64,000 nt of DNA, from the NCBI GenBank assembly GCA_025149285.1, contig CP102274.1:1751501-1815500 (forward strand). Reading direction: 5' to 3'. The position numbers were made by a program, and so were the translations under genes. Numbering within the stretch: the first letter of the stretch is position 1; each line of letters opens with the position of its first letter. The notes under the pieces were generated by a model that ran no database searches, had not been told where the DNA came from, and saw only the letters and a list, made by a program, of their open reading frames with translations. Positions 17,507-28,265 of this stretch are shown here, one piece after another. The stretch comes from Hungatella hathewayi (GTDB lineage: Bacteria; Bacillota; Clostridia; Lachnospirales; Lachnospiraceae).

Positions 17507-19036
17507 ATGCATTATAAAAAATTATGGACGGATTTACACAGCAATATTCATCACAATCAGATGGGAGAACTGGACCAGTGGATCGAACACGCCAAAAATA
17601 CCGTTGATTTCTGGCCGGTCGCTTACTATCCCTTCTATATGAAGGCTACCAAAACGGGAGCTGGTCTGGAGGATCTATATGACGGAAAATTAATTGAAGA
17701 AGACTGGGAGCAGCTGCGCGAGGCAGTAAAACGGGAAAATGCAGCCGGTTATCCCATGTTTATGGGCTATGAGTGGCAGGGCTCCGGAAAGGATGGGGAC
17801 CATAATGTGTTCTTTTTGGATAATGAGCAGGCAATGCACCATCCCATGAGATATGAGGAGCTTTATCAGGCATATAAGGATACGGAGGCGATTGCCATTC
17901 CCCATCATGTGGCCTACCAGCTAGGCAGCAGAGGAAAAAACTGGGAGACTCACCGGGAGGAGTTCTCTCCATTTGCGGAGATCTACTCCAGCCATGGGTG
18001 CAGTGAGAATGATACCGGCCCCTTTGATATGGAGCGCCATCTCCATATGGGCCCGCGAACCGGAGAGACGTGTTACGAGAGGGGACTGGAGAAAGGGTAT
18101 CTGGTCGGCGCGATTGCCTCAGGAGACAACCACAATGTACCGGCTGTTCATGACCATGGAACCATGTGCGTGCTGGCAGCAGACAGAACCAAGGAAGCGA
18201 TCTGGGAGGGACTGAAAAACCGCCGGGTATATGGTGTCAGCAGAAGCCGCATGGATATTGATTTTACGATCAACGGTAGTCCCATGGGGGCTGTGGTGAA
18301 GCCGGGAGAGGGCACACTTGCATTTACCGTTCGGGCGGCAGATGCCATTGACCGGGTAGAGATATTGAAGGATAACGTTCTCGATACCATGGCGGTTCAT
18401 GCGGGAACCTGGGAAAAGGCGGAATATACCGGCGTTGTAAAGGTGAAATTTGCAGTGGAGTTCGGGTGGGGGCCAAATCCAAAGTTTTATAAAGACCGGC
18501 TTGTCAAGACATGGGATGGGTCTCTGGAGGTGCCCGGCCGTCTCTGTTCGGTACAGAAATGCTTTAACAGCTTCGGACAGGAGCTGTTAAACGTGACGGA
18601 AAAATCCTGTGAATTCCATATGACTACTTATATGAGCACGACTACGGGCCACTGGATGGGGCCGAGTACAGTCGTGAAGGAAGGCTTTGTGTTTGAGGTT
18701 GAGGGAAATACAGAGGACGAGATTGTGCTGAAGGTGGACAGCTACGTATACCGCCTGAAGATTGGAGAATTGATGAAATCCTCGAGAATTCTTGCCCAGT
18801 ACCGGGAGAGTATGGAGCTGGCGGCAGAAGTCTTTGGAAATGTAGAGCACTACCGTGATGATTTTTACTGGCATAACGCCTATAAAACCAGAATCCGCCA
18901 GGCGGTGCCGGAAGAGGCGTATACCATGAGCTGCGAAAAGAAGGTTGCACTGGAGGCGGGAAGCTGTTACCGGCTCCGGGTACATCTGAGAAATGGAGAT
19001 ACAGCCTGGGTTTCCCCGATTTTTGTGAGACAATAA
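17507..19036 (+). CDS. PHP/DUF3604-like putative metal hydrolase
   Basis: 509-residue soluble protein beginning WTDLHSNIHHNQMGELDQWI, which resembles the first metal-binding motif of PHP-type hydrolases as found in DUF3604 proteins. Later His/Asp-rich blocks fit the remaining metal ligands: GYEWQG, DHNVFFLDNEQAMHHPM, IPHHVAYQ, IYSSHGCSE and IASGDNHNVPAVHDHG. The C-terminal third is beta-rich with no motif I recognise. The start at 17507 is chosen because the frame's upstream part overlaps tctA's coding end. It is last in the transporter operon, so it plausibly acts on the imported compound, for example by hydrolysing an ester or phosphate; that is inference and the reaction is unknown. Confidence 0.7.
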   Translation: MHYKKLWTDLHSNIHHNQMGELDQWIEHAKNTVDFWPVAYYPFYMKATKTGAGLEDLYDGKLIEEDWEQLREAVKRENAAGYPMFMGYEWQGSGKDGDHNVFFLDNEQAMHHPMRYEELYQAYKDTEAIAIPHHVAYQLGSRGKNWETHREEFSPFAEIYSSHGCSENDTGPFDMERHLHMGPRTGETCYERGLEKGYLVGAIASGDNHNVPAVHDHGTMCVLAADRTKEAIWEGLKNRRVYGVSRSRMDIDFTINGSPMGAVVKPGEGTLAFTVRAADAIDRVEILKDNVLDTMAVHAGTWEKAEYTGVVKVKFAVEFGWGPNPKFYKDRLVKTWDGSLEVPGRLCSVQKCFNSFGQELLNVTEKSCEFHMTTYMSTTTGHWMGPSTVVKEGFVFEVEGNTEDEIVLKVDSYVYRLKIGELMKSSRILAQYRESMELAAEVFGNVEHYRDDFYWHNAYKTRIRQAVPEEAYTMSCEKKVALEAGSCYRLRVHLRNGDTAWVSPIFVRQ

Positions 19037-19041
19037 CAGAA

Positions 19042-19114
19042 AAAAGAGTTCCAGGGAATGAGTGGCTTCCTGTTTCGCTGACAGGAAGCACCGTTCATTC
19101 TCCGGAACTCTTTC
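19042..19114. terminator. Bidirectional terminator
   Basis: Long hairpin with outer arms AAAGAGTTCC and GGAACTCTTT and an inner CTTCCTGT/ACAGGAAG stem. It separates the convergent PHP-like gene and the acidic protein gene and has A/T tracts on both sides. Confidence 0.8.
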
Positions 19115-19130
19115 TTAAATTACCGGCTGG

Positions 19131-19739
19131 TTATGGTTCGTCAACCGTATCCTCCACAATCGTCGTGGATTCCTCTGCGGCAAACTTCTTTAATGCATCA
19201 CCGGTTCCTTCGTATATTTCTTCAACTTCATCTGAGTCTTCTTTATCTTCGGTATCTGCGGCCTGCTCCGGTTCCTCTTTGAAACTGTCTGCAGCGCCAG
19301 CTGCGTAATCGAGCCCGCCGTCTTCGGTGATATCTTCTTCCTCGTCATCCTCTGAACGGTCCATGGCTGTATCAAGCATATCCTTGGCTGTATCGGCAAC
19401 TGCGGAAGCGGCTTCCCTGGCCGTACTGTTCACAATGTTAGCTGCGTCTTTCACGAGGTTCTTCGCGGCAGAGGCTGCATCCTTGGCGGCGTCAGCCATA
19501 TCGGCGGCCGCAACCTTAAATTCATCTTTGTCAGCGTGAAGGGATACGTAGTTCCTGTTCATTGTGCTGTCAATCTTGGAAATGTCGTCATTCCCGTCAT
19601 CTTCAAAATCATGAAAATCTTCTTCCAGCTCTTTATGGAAAGATTTATATTTCGTAAAATAAGAGATACCGGCCGCAACGGCACCCGCGATGGTGGCAAA
19701 AGCCACTAATTTCCCAAAACCATTACCCTTTTTTGCCAT
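19131..19739 (-). CDS. Acidic membrane-anchored protein, YtxH-like
   Basis: 202 residues. The start at 19739 follows AAAGGAG; an ATG six codons upstream lies inside that ribosome site. A single N-terminal hydrophobic helix (GKLVAFATIAGAVAAGISYF, about 8-27) is followed by a charged segment, an alanine-rich amphipathic helix (about 75-125, with AAKDAASAAKNLVKDAAN) and a strongly acidic tail rich in Glu and Asp. The layout resembles small YtxH-like envelope proteins of Firmicutes, but no catalytic motif is visible and the function is unknown. Monocistronic by the look of its flanks. Confidence 0.7.
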   Translation of the reverse strand: MAKKGNGFGKLVAFATIAGAVAAGISYFTKYKSFHKELEEDFHDFEDDGNDDISKIDSTMNRNYVSLHADKDEFKVAAADMADAAKDAASAAKNLVKDAANIVNSTAREAASAVADTAKDMLDTAMDRSEDDEEEDITEDGGLDYAAGAADSFKEEPEQAADTEDKEDSDEVEEIYEGTGDALKKFAAEESTTIVEDTVDEP

Positions 19740-19882
19740 GTGAAACACTCCTTTCATTTGATTCTTATTGTAATACTTATAAAGAAAAAAATAAAGGTAT
19801 ATAATAAGAAAATTTCTATAAACTATGTAGGAATGGGAAAATGCTCTCAGTTATGGAATGAAATTGTAAAAAATATATAAAA

Positions 19883-19909
19883 TTAGCACTCAACTATTGA
19901 CAGTGCTAA
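19883..19909. promoter_or_regulatory. CIRCE element (HrcA operator)
   Basis: TTAGCACTC, 9-nt spacer, CAGTGCTAA. The consensus is TTAGCACTC-N9-GAGTGCTAA, so one base of the right arm differs (C for G). It overlaps the groESL promoter, as expected for HrcA heat-shock repression. Confidence 0.95.
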
Positions 19910-19925
19910 TAATGAGTGATATAAC
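19897..19925 (+). promoter_or_regulatory. groESL promoter
   Basis: TTGACA (19897-19902), 17-nt spacer, TATAAC (19920-19925). The -35 box lies within the CIRCE operator. The leader to groES is about 75 nt. Confidence 0.85.
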
Positions 19926-20004
19926 TTAGTATGTGGTTAAAAGAAGTTTCCATTTGCGAAACAAAAAGAAAGAATCAATAGAAACAGTATGAGGAGGAAT
20001 TGCA

Positions 20005-20295
20005 ATGAAATTAGTACCATTATTTGACAGGGTAGTATTAAAACCATTGGTTGCAGAGGAAACGACAAAATCCGGAATCGTTTTACCGGGTCAGGCAAAA
20101 GAGAAACCGCAGCAGGCGGAAGTAATCGCAGTAGGACCGGGCGGCCTGGTTGATGGCAAAGAAGTGACCATGCAGGTAAAGGTCGGCGATAAAGTAATCT
20201 TTTCCAAGTATTCAGGAACCGAAGTGGAAGGTGAAAGCGAAAAAGATAAGCTGGTTATCGTAAAACAGAACGATATCCTGGCAGTGATCGAATAA
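20005..20295 (+). CDS. groES: Co-chaperonin GroES
   Basis: 96-residue Cpn10, the lid of the GroEL folding chamber. It begins LVPLFDRVVLKPL, contains the mobile loop around residue 20-32 (EETTKSGIVLPGQAKEKP) and ends KLVIVKQNDILAVIE. GAGGAGG precedes the ATG. First gene of the heat-shock operon under CIRCE control, 92 nt ahead of groEL. Confidence 0.98.
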   Translation: MKLVPLFDRVVLKPLVAEETTKSGIVLPGQAKEKPQQAEVIAVGPGGLVDGKEVTMQVKVGDKVIFSKYSGTEVEGESEKDKLVIVKQNDILAVIE

Positions 20296-20360
20296 ACCGA
20301 ATCCCTGAGACCTTGAGACAATATCAACAGGCAATACCGAAATCATAACAAAAACGATAG

Positions 20361-22007
<1,647 letters not shown>

Positions 22008-22038
22008 TAACGGAAGCAAAAGCGACGCATGCGTAATG

Positions 22039-22078
22039 AAAAGAGGGTTTGCAGTGCTTGCATTGCAGATCCTCTTTT
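22039..22078 (+). terminator. groESL terminator
   Basis: Arms AAAAGAGG (22039-22046) and CCTCTTTT (22071-22078) enclose an inner TTGCAGTGC/GCATTGCAG pairing and run into a T tract. Confidence 0.8.
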
Positions 22079-22161
22079 TGCTATCACAGAAATTGGGGGT
22101 CCCCTCTGCGTCAGGCTCTTTATTCCATCATCTCCCTTCACAGAAGAAAGGACAACAGTCT

Positions 22162-22671
22162 ATGAATGAAATGTATGCAGAATGGCTCGTAAAACGGAAA
22201 GCACCGGCTTATATGATGCTTGTCAAGGTATTGATGGTTCTGGTATGTGTGGTGGCGTTTTTTATCGCCGTATCACCGCTGCTCGGAATATTTGGTATTC
22301 TTGTTCTGTTTGCGGCAGCGGCGGCAGCCTATTTTGTCTTCCGCAACAGTGAAGTTGAATTTGAGTACCTCTATGTGACCAATCAGCTGACCATTGACCG
22401 GATTTACGGAAAGACCAAGAGAAAGAAAGCCTGGGAAGGTTCCATGGATGAAATTCAGATCGTTGCGCCCACCGGTTCCACTGAGGCGAAAGACCATGAG
22501 ACGAATAATATGAAGGTTTTGGATTTTTCTTCCCATATGCCGGATGCGAAGACGTTTACCTTAATCAGCCAGTCCGGCAGTAATTCTACGAAGATTATTT
22601 TCGAACCGAATGATAAGCTTCTTCACTGCATGAAGATGACGGCTCCGCGCAAGGTAGTGGATCGGATTTAG
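22162..22671 (+). CDS. DUF6106-like small membrane protein
   Basis: 169 residues. The start at 22162 sits 10 nt behind AGAAAGGA; the frame extends upstream through the groEL terminator, which is not a believable coding region. The N-terminus (NEMYAEWLVKRKAP) is followed by two adjacent hydrophobic helices (about 18-60) and a soluble beta-rich domain with YLYVTNQLTIDRIYGKTKRKKA and the RKVVDRI C-terminus. I recognise it as the DUF6106-type family common in Clostridia; its role is unknown. No operon partner; a terminator follows at 22732. Confidence 0.75.
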   Translation: MNEMYAEWLVKRKAPAYMMLVKVLMVLVCVVAFFIAVSPLLGIFGILVLFAAAAAAYFVFRNSEVEFEYLYVTNQLTIDRIYGKTKRKKAWEGSMDEIQIVAPTGSTEAKDHETNNMKVLDFSSHMPDAKTFTLISQSGSNSTKIIFEPNDKLLHCMKMTAPRKVVDRI

Positions 22672-22731
22672 GGATTTATCTGAAAAAAAAATTTAAAAGA
22701 GTTTAAAGATAAGCATGGTAAGGAAAAGTAG

Positions 22732-22783
22732 AAAAGGACAGATACACGTGACCGTTTTGGCCGCGTGTGTCTGCCCTTTTTTT
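22732..22783 (+). terminator. Terminator after the DUF6106-like gene
   Basis: Arms AAAAGGACAGATACACG and CGTGTGTCTGCCCTTTT, with small mismatches, end in a run of seven T. Confidence 0.75.
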
Positions 22784-22842
22784 ATATGAAATACGCCGGA
22801 AATAATGTCTTTCACACACGGAAAACAGATTAAAATTGTCCG

Positions 22843-22871
22843 TTGACAAGTGGTGCAAAATTTGTTAAACT
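22843..22871 (+). promoter_or_regulatory. guaB promoter
   Basis: TTGACA (22843-22848), 17 nt, TAAACT (22866-22871), about 60 nt ahead of the guaB start. I looked for a purine riboswitch in this leader and do not see one. Confidence 0.6.
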
Positions 22872-22910
22872 ATGTAACTAACAAGCTAAAATTATTAGCT
22901 GTATTAATAA

Positions 22911-24392
<1,482 letters not shown>

Positions 24393-24430
24393 GCAGACGT
24401 GATGTGTGATGATTGTTCCTGAGTTTTTAT

Positions 24431-24468
24431 CTGCCGGTATAACCCGTAATTACGGGGTATACCGGCAG
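24431..24468. terminator. guaB terminator
   Basis: Strong hairpin CTGCCGGTATA / TATACCGGCAG with an inner CCCGTAATTACGGGG pairing, between guaB and the convergent DUF1697 gene. The T tract is short on both sides. Confidence 0.65.
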
Positions 24469-24533
24469 TTTCCATACCGGAAGAGTTTCACAGATCCCCT
24501 CACGGCATTTCATTCTGGGTCTGTCTGTCCAGG

Positions 24534-25073
24534 TCACAGCTCCACAATTTTTCTTACCGTATTTGCGGTTCGTATTGTAATTCTGCCGCTAACGCCTGAG
24601 ATGGCAGTCTTAGACCACCAATTCGTTTTTTGATAATCGTTCCTGCTAAAGGACCAGAAAATAACATTGTTATAGTGATACACGTTCTCGTACCCGGTTT
24701 CAGGATCGCCGATTTCATCATAAAACGCCTCATAAGAAAGAGGAGGCATGAGAAATATAAGATTATCATATCGTTCTTTATGATCGGTTCCCCACCAGTC
24801 AGGAGCGTGATTCAACAGTTCCTTCAGTTCATCCTGTAAAATAATAAAAACCGGAACAGCCATATCAAAAATGTCTGTTATCATGAACTGTATTTTATTT
24901 GTAAGAATCTTGATATCCTGGACGGTGCTTGAAAAGATTACATTGCCGCTGTTCAGATATGTAGTAATCTCTGTAAAACCAAGCTCTGCAAAGCCCTTCT
25001 TTAGTTCAGACATGGATATTTTATTTTTTCCGCTTCTGTTGATTCCCCTTAACAAGGCAATATATCTGTTCAT
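24534..25073 (-). CDS. DUF1697 family protein
   Basis: 179-residue protein with the family opening NRYIALLRGINRSGKNKISMSELKK and the conserved TYLNSGNVIFSS at about residues 38-50. Later regions FIMLPP-like LIFLMPPLS and NWWSKTAIS near the end also fit. Function unknown for the family; probably a small soluble protein. The start follows AGAGAGGAA. Third gene of a minus-strand set with the DUF3795 and AraC genes (33 nt spacing). Confidence 0.9.
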   Translation of the reverse strand: MNRYIALLRGINRSGKNKISMSELKKGFAELGFTEITTYLNSGNVIFSSTVQDIKILTNKIQFMITDIFDMAVPVFIILQDELKELLNHAPDWWGTDHKERYDNLIFLMPPLSYEAFYDEIGDPETGYENVYHYNNVIFWSFSRNDYQKTNWWSKTAISGVSGRITIRTANTVRKIVEL

Positions 25074-25106
25074 ATGACACGTTCCTCTCTGCTGCTTATA
25101 ACTGAT

Positions 25107-25550
25107 TTAAGACTGTCTCCAACGCATAAATGCGACTAACTCAGCATCGGAACCAGAACCACTGTACTCAGATACCATAAGATAGTTTTCGTCGGCAATC
25201 ATTCCGTAATATCTGTCACTGCCCTTTTTGGAAAGCTGATTCCCTAAATAAATTTTATCATCATTCCAAAACCTGATAATCTGTTCATTTGGCAAAGTAT
25301 ATTCAAGGTTGATGAGAGAGCCTTTCAGTGCATGGAGCTCTGTGATTTCTTCCATATCTTCTATATTAAGTGCACGAAATGCTGCAATTAAATTTCTTTT
25401 GGACTCACATAATTCTTTCTCTCCTTTTTCCAGACATAACGCAGCCATGCACTCTGCGCCAAATGGCCGGCCGTTCGTCTCCATGCAGCCATTACAAGTG
25501 CTGCTTAATCCGCATTTGGTACAATCGATTCCGCAAATAGATGCAGCCAT
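25107..25550 (-). CDS. DUF3795 cysteine-rich protein
   Basis: 147 residues. The N-terminus has the family's cysteine cluster CGIDCTKCGLSSTCNGCMETNG and later ECMAALCLEKG, likely a metal-binding site. I prefer the ATG at 25550, which is 11 nt behind GGAGG; a start at 25571 would lie before that site and has no ribosome site of its own. The C-terminal half is a mixed alpha/beta region with no motif known to me. Function unknown. It follows the AraC gene within about 30 nt. Confidence 0.85.
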   Translation of the reverse strand: MAASICGIDCTKCGLSSTCNGCMETNGRPFGAECMAALCLEKGEKELCESKRNLIAAFRALNIEDMEEITELHALKGSLINLEYTLPNEQIIRFWNDDKIYLGNQLSKKGSDRYYGMIADENYLMVSEYSGSGSDAELVAFMRWRQS

Positions 25551-25581
25551 TTTTCTTTTTTCCTCCATCATTTTGATTTTA

Positions 25582-26580
25582 TCAATACCGGGAAGCAGAT
25601 GATTCCCTTAGAACCGGCCTGATATACTTAAAATATTGTTCGGGATCATAATAAAAGTACATGATTCTGCCGGGGGAAGTATCGAGGCAGTAACCTGATT
25701 TTGTGTAGTCAAAATCAGCCATTGCCATTTCAATCTTTTCTTCTACACTGCAATTTTCCTGTTCATAATCGAATGGCCCATGTTCAAAGACAATATATTC
25801 GGCTTCGGGAATATCAGCCATAACCATCTGCGGCGGTACGTTTCCATGATAGTCACTGGGCAGCCGTACGCCCCAGCACTCTGTACGCAAAATCCCCCAA
25901 TCGCAAAGTCTGCCGTTTGGGTCGTTCATATATGCCATAATCTGCCCGCCTGCGCAGTTGGCTTCGCTTCCGCCTTCGTCGTCTAATTTTCCCTTGATGC
26001 TGTCGAGCAAACCGCAGATTGTCTCGTAGTCCTGTCCCGGTATCAGATTTTGTTTACGCCAAAAATCCCAATATCCATTACTCTCGTTGTTTCTAATGTG
26101 TAAAAATTTGTGTGCAGGTATGGTTACAGAGTAAATTTTAATATCATCGGATGATTGAATCATACCAATTTCTCCCAATCCTAAAAAGTAGCGGTCAAAA
26201 GGGGTTATCTTTGTGCGGAGAGCCACGGGGGTCGGATTTTTCCGGTATTCACTGGGTGTTACACCGTATGCTCCCTTGAACGCTCTGGTAAATGCTTCAT
26301 GTGATGAGAAGCCATAATCAAATGCGATATCCAGCAGGCTTTTATCATAATCCCGAACCTCCTTTAATGCAAAGGCTAATTTCCTTTGCCGCAGATAGTC
26401 CCTAAACTGCATACCTGAAATCTCCTTGAATTTCCTGGTGGTATAAAATTCAGAATAACCCAGTTTCCGGGAAAGAAAGCGCAGTGTGAGGGTTTCATCG
26501 TTATAGCTTTTAATACATTTGTCAATTTCATCAACAATTACCTGAATTTGTTTCTGCCATTCGTACATTCTCTTGTTCAC
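25582..26580 (-). CDS. AraC-family regulator with GyrI-like ligand domain
   Basis: 332 residues with an N-terminal AraC helix-turn-helix pair (about 10-110: LRFLSRKLGYSEFYTTRKF, LLDIAFDYGFSSHEAFTRAFKGAYGVTPSEYRK). The C-terminal GyrI-like/effector-binding domain is about 150-330 (YSVTIPAHKFLHIRNNES, WGILRTECWGVRLP, YIVFEHGPFDYEQEN). This order is typical of Rob/SoxS-type multidrug-sensing regulators. Start taken as GTG at 26580 behind GGGAGG; ATG at 26568 behind GAGGTG is equally possible. It leads the small operon and probably regulates it; the inducer is unknown. Confidence 0.88.
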   Translation of the reverse strand: MNKRMYEWQKQIQVIVDEIDKCIKSYNDETLTLRFLSRKLGYSEFYTTRKFKEISGMQFRDYLRQRKLAFALKEVRDYDKSLLDIAFDYGFSSHEAFTRAFKGAYGVTPSEYRKNPTPVALRTKITPFDRYFLGLGEIGMIQSSDDIKIYSVTIPAHKFLHIRNNESNGYWDFWRKQNLIPGQDYETICGLLDSIKGKLDDEGGSEANCAGGQIMAYMNDPNGRLCDWGILRTECWGVRLPSDYHGNVPPQMVMADIPEAEYIVFEHGPFDYEQENCSVEEKIEMAMADFDYTKSGYCLDTSPGRIMYFYYDPEQYFKYIRPVLRESSASRY

Positions 26581-26689
26581 CTCGTTTGTACCTCCCTATA
26601 TTCATTATAAAGACATCGGGCGGCCGCTGCTTGATTTTACTTGCTTTTATTTTATTTTATGATATCCATTTTTCTGTTTTTGCAGTCAC

Positions 26690-26836
26690 ATGGGATTAAC
26701 TACAGTACAGTATACCGATTTTGCGGATCTTACGTCAATGGTGCCGGTTAAAAACAGTTATCAAAAAGTACGGTTCACGGTGACGGAGGATGCCGGTGTT
26801 TCAATACCCGGGTCTGCATGGCTCGCCGAGCCTTGA
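26690..26836 (+). other. 48-codon reading frame, possible gene remnant
   Basis: The frame reads MGLTTVQYTDFADLTSMVPV and on to a TGA. It has ordinary codon use and a higher GC content than its surroundings, but no ribosome site and no domain I recognise. It may be the relic of a lost gene. Confidence 0.2.
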
Positions 26837-26880
26837 TGGTGTGAAGGAGTATATATGTGGTCGTCAGATTGGTTATCAGA

Positions 26881-26908
26881 GGATTTATTTAATAGGATTT
26901 ATTTAATA
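26881..26908 (+). repeat. Tandem 14-bp repeat
   Basis: GGATTTATTTAATA occurs twice in direct succession (26881-26894 and 26895-26908). No function evident. Confidence 0.7.
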
Positions 26909-27104
26909 TAGAAGAAAGGCTGTTATTTTGAAATGATCAGATTTTTCATTCAAAAATGGAAGAATGAATTTTGAATGGGGGAAAATATGCAAATTGTAGC
27001 TGCGGATTTATAGGAGAATGTAATGGGAAAATATGATATTAAGGCATGAAAACAGAAATATAACTGAATATTAGATAAATAATAATAAAAATATTGAATT
27101 AATG

Positions 27105-27126
27105 GTGCATATAATTTAATTTATCT
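27105..27126 (+). promoter_or_regulatory. Upstream element shared by modules M1 and M2
   Basis: GTGCATATAATTTAATTTAT here corresponds to GTACATATAATTTATTTTAT at 38826-38845 before M2, in the same orientation relative to the genes. A/T-rich, so function is uncertain, but it anchors the comparison of the two leaders. Confidence 0.45.
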
Positions 27127-27177
27127 ACCAATTTTGGGAATAAAACTCGGCATTATTAACAAATAAGAAGTAAAAAA

Positions 27178-27267
27178 TTACAAAGAAAGAAATGGAAAAA
27201 AGTTGAAATGTAACCATTCTGTTACCATGAAGATGTATAATGCTTCTATAATTAAGTTTTTTGTAAG
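27178..27267 (+). promoter_or_regulatory. M1 promoter segment, oriented towards the genes
   Basis: The core 27203-27267 contains TTGAAATGTAACCA, a GTAAC-N6-GTTAC palindrome (27210-27225), a perfect -10 box TATAAT (27236-27241) and TATAATTAA (27247-27255). A good -35 at standard spacing is missing, so an activator may be needed. The segment is bounded by weak inverted arms, TTACAAAGAAA (27178-27188) and the complement of TTACAAAAAAC (27256-27266). The same 65 bases, 51 matching without gaps, occur before M2 in reverse. Confidence 0.55.
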
Positions 27268-27359
27268 GAAAATAAAATAAACGGCAGATTTTTTTAGAAG
27301 GAACAGGATGTTTTGATTCGTACGGATTACTTAAATTAAATTATAAGAAGGTGAGAAAA

Positions 27360-28250
27360 TTGTCGATAGCAAAAATGAGCATGCTTGATAACTCATATCG
27401 CTATTTTACCGTAACAGTAGACCGGTATGAGAGGCAGTGTATGGAGGGAATTATCAGTCACGCGGGAGAAACACCCGGTATCCGTTATGGTAACTTTCTT
27501 GAATTAGTACTCCAGATGGACCAGATATTCAACCGGATGTCGTGTCCGAAACAGACCATGGAATTCCGGAGGTTTACCGGTACTGATTATCCGGCACCGA
27601 AAGTGAAAGAATGCAGGAAGGTATGTAATGGAAAATTAGCAACATTTCAGATATATGTAAAATTCCGATATGACGCCAGCTGGCAGGGAGATATAACCTG
27701 GCTGGAGGAAGAACGGACGGAGCACTTTGAAAGCATATTACAGATGATCCAGCTGGTAGACGAAATTCTTACCGGAAGATATAGAATAAAAGATTTGGGA
27801 AAAGGCGCAAGAACATGCCAGGTAGCTGTAAACTCCTATGACAGCGGACTGTTGGAAGGAAGTGTACAGAACGCATTTATCAATCATCTGGAGGAATTCA
27901 AAGGAACCATTGGCCTGGCTGATGCTATGGTCCATTTATTTGAGGTTGGAATCGGCAGGAGTGCTTCCGGGACAGCCCCGGGAGAATGCAAGATCATTTC
28001 AGAAGAGACCTGGGATACCTACCGGAAAGGCGGCAGAAAAGCCACCTTTGTAATAAAAATCCTGTACAGGGAACACTCAACCTGGCAGGGCGTGATATGC
28101 TGGCGGGAAACCGGCGAAAAACAGGCTTTCAGAAGCTTTCTGGAAATGATTATTCTGATGGCCTCCGCTTTGGAAATCGGAAGCGGGGATAATGAGTGTG
28201 AAGATAGATACTATACTGACAATCGACAAAAGACCATAAAGGAAGGGTAA
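27360..28250 (+). CDS. M1 'WQG-repeat' protein, unrecognised family
   Basis: 296 residues, no signal peptide or membrane segment, so probably cytoplasmic. I do not know the family. The protein is built of four similar units of about 45 residues, each strand-turn-strand then a helix: about residues 10-55, 93-140, 149-195 and 225-275. Units 2 and 4 share ATFxI...R...(S/T)WQGxIxW...F.S.L.MI.L. Units 1 and 3 are more diverged, with MEG or LEG in place of WQG. Start: TTG at 27360 behind AGAAGG; the GTG at 27351 is inside that ribosome site. It is followed after 15 nt by the surface-protein gene, exactly as in M2, so a role in making or controlling that protein is likely (inference). Confidence 0.75.
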   Translation: MSIAKMSMLDNSYRYFTVTVDRYERQCMEGIISHAGETPGIRYGNFLELVLQMDQIFNRMSCPKQTMEFRRFTGTDYPAPKVKECRKVCNGKLATFQIYVKFRYDASWQGDITWLEEERTEHFESILQMIQLVDEILTGRYRIKDLGKGARTCQVAVNSYDSGLLEGSVQNAFINHLEEFKGTIGLADAMVHLFEVGIGRSASGTAPGECKIISEETWDTYRKGGRKATFVIKILYREHSTWQGVICWRETGEKQAFRSFLEMIILMASALEIGSGDNECEDRYYTDNRQKTIKEG

Positions 28251-28265
28251 GGAAGGAGAGAAAGT

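Larger units (their letters stand above)
26581..27359 (+). other. Long AT-rich intergenic region upstream of module M1
   Basis: No clear gene. From the left it holds the AraC gene's own promoter zone, a short degenerate reading frame (26690-26836), a 14-bp tandem repeat (26881-26908), then very AT-rich DNA with an element shared with M2 (27105-27126) and the promoter segment 27203-27267. Confidence 0.6.
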
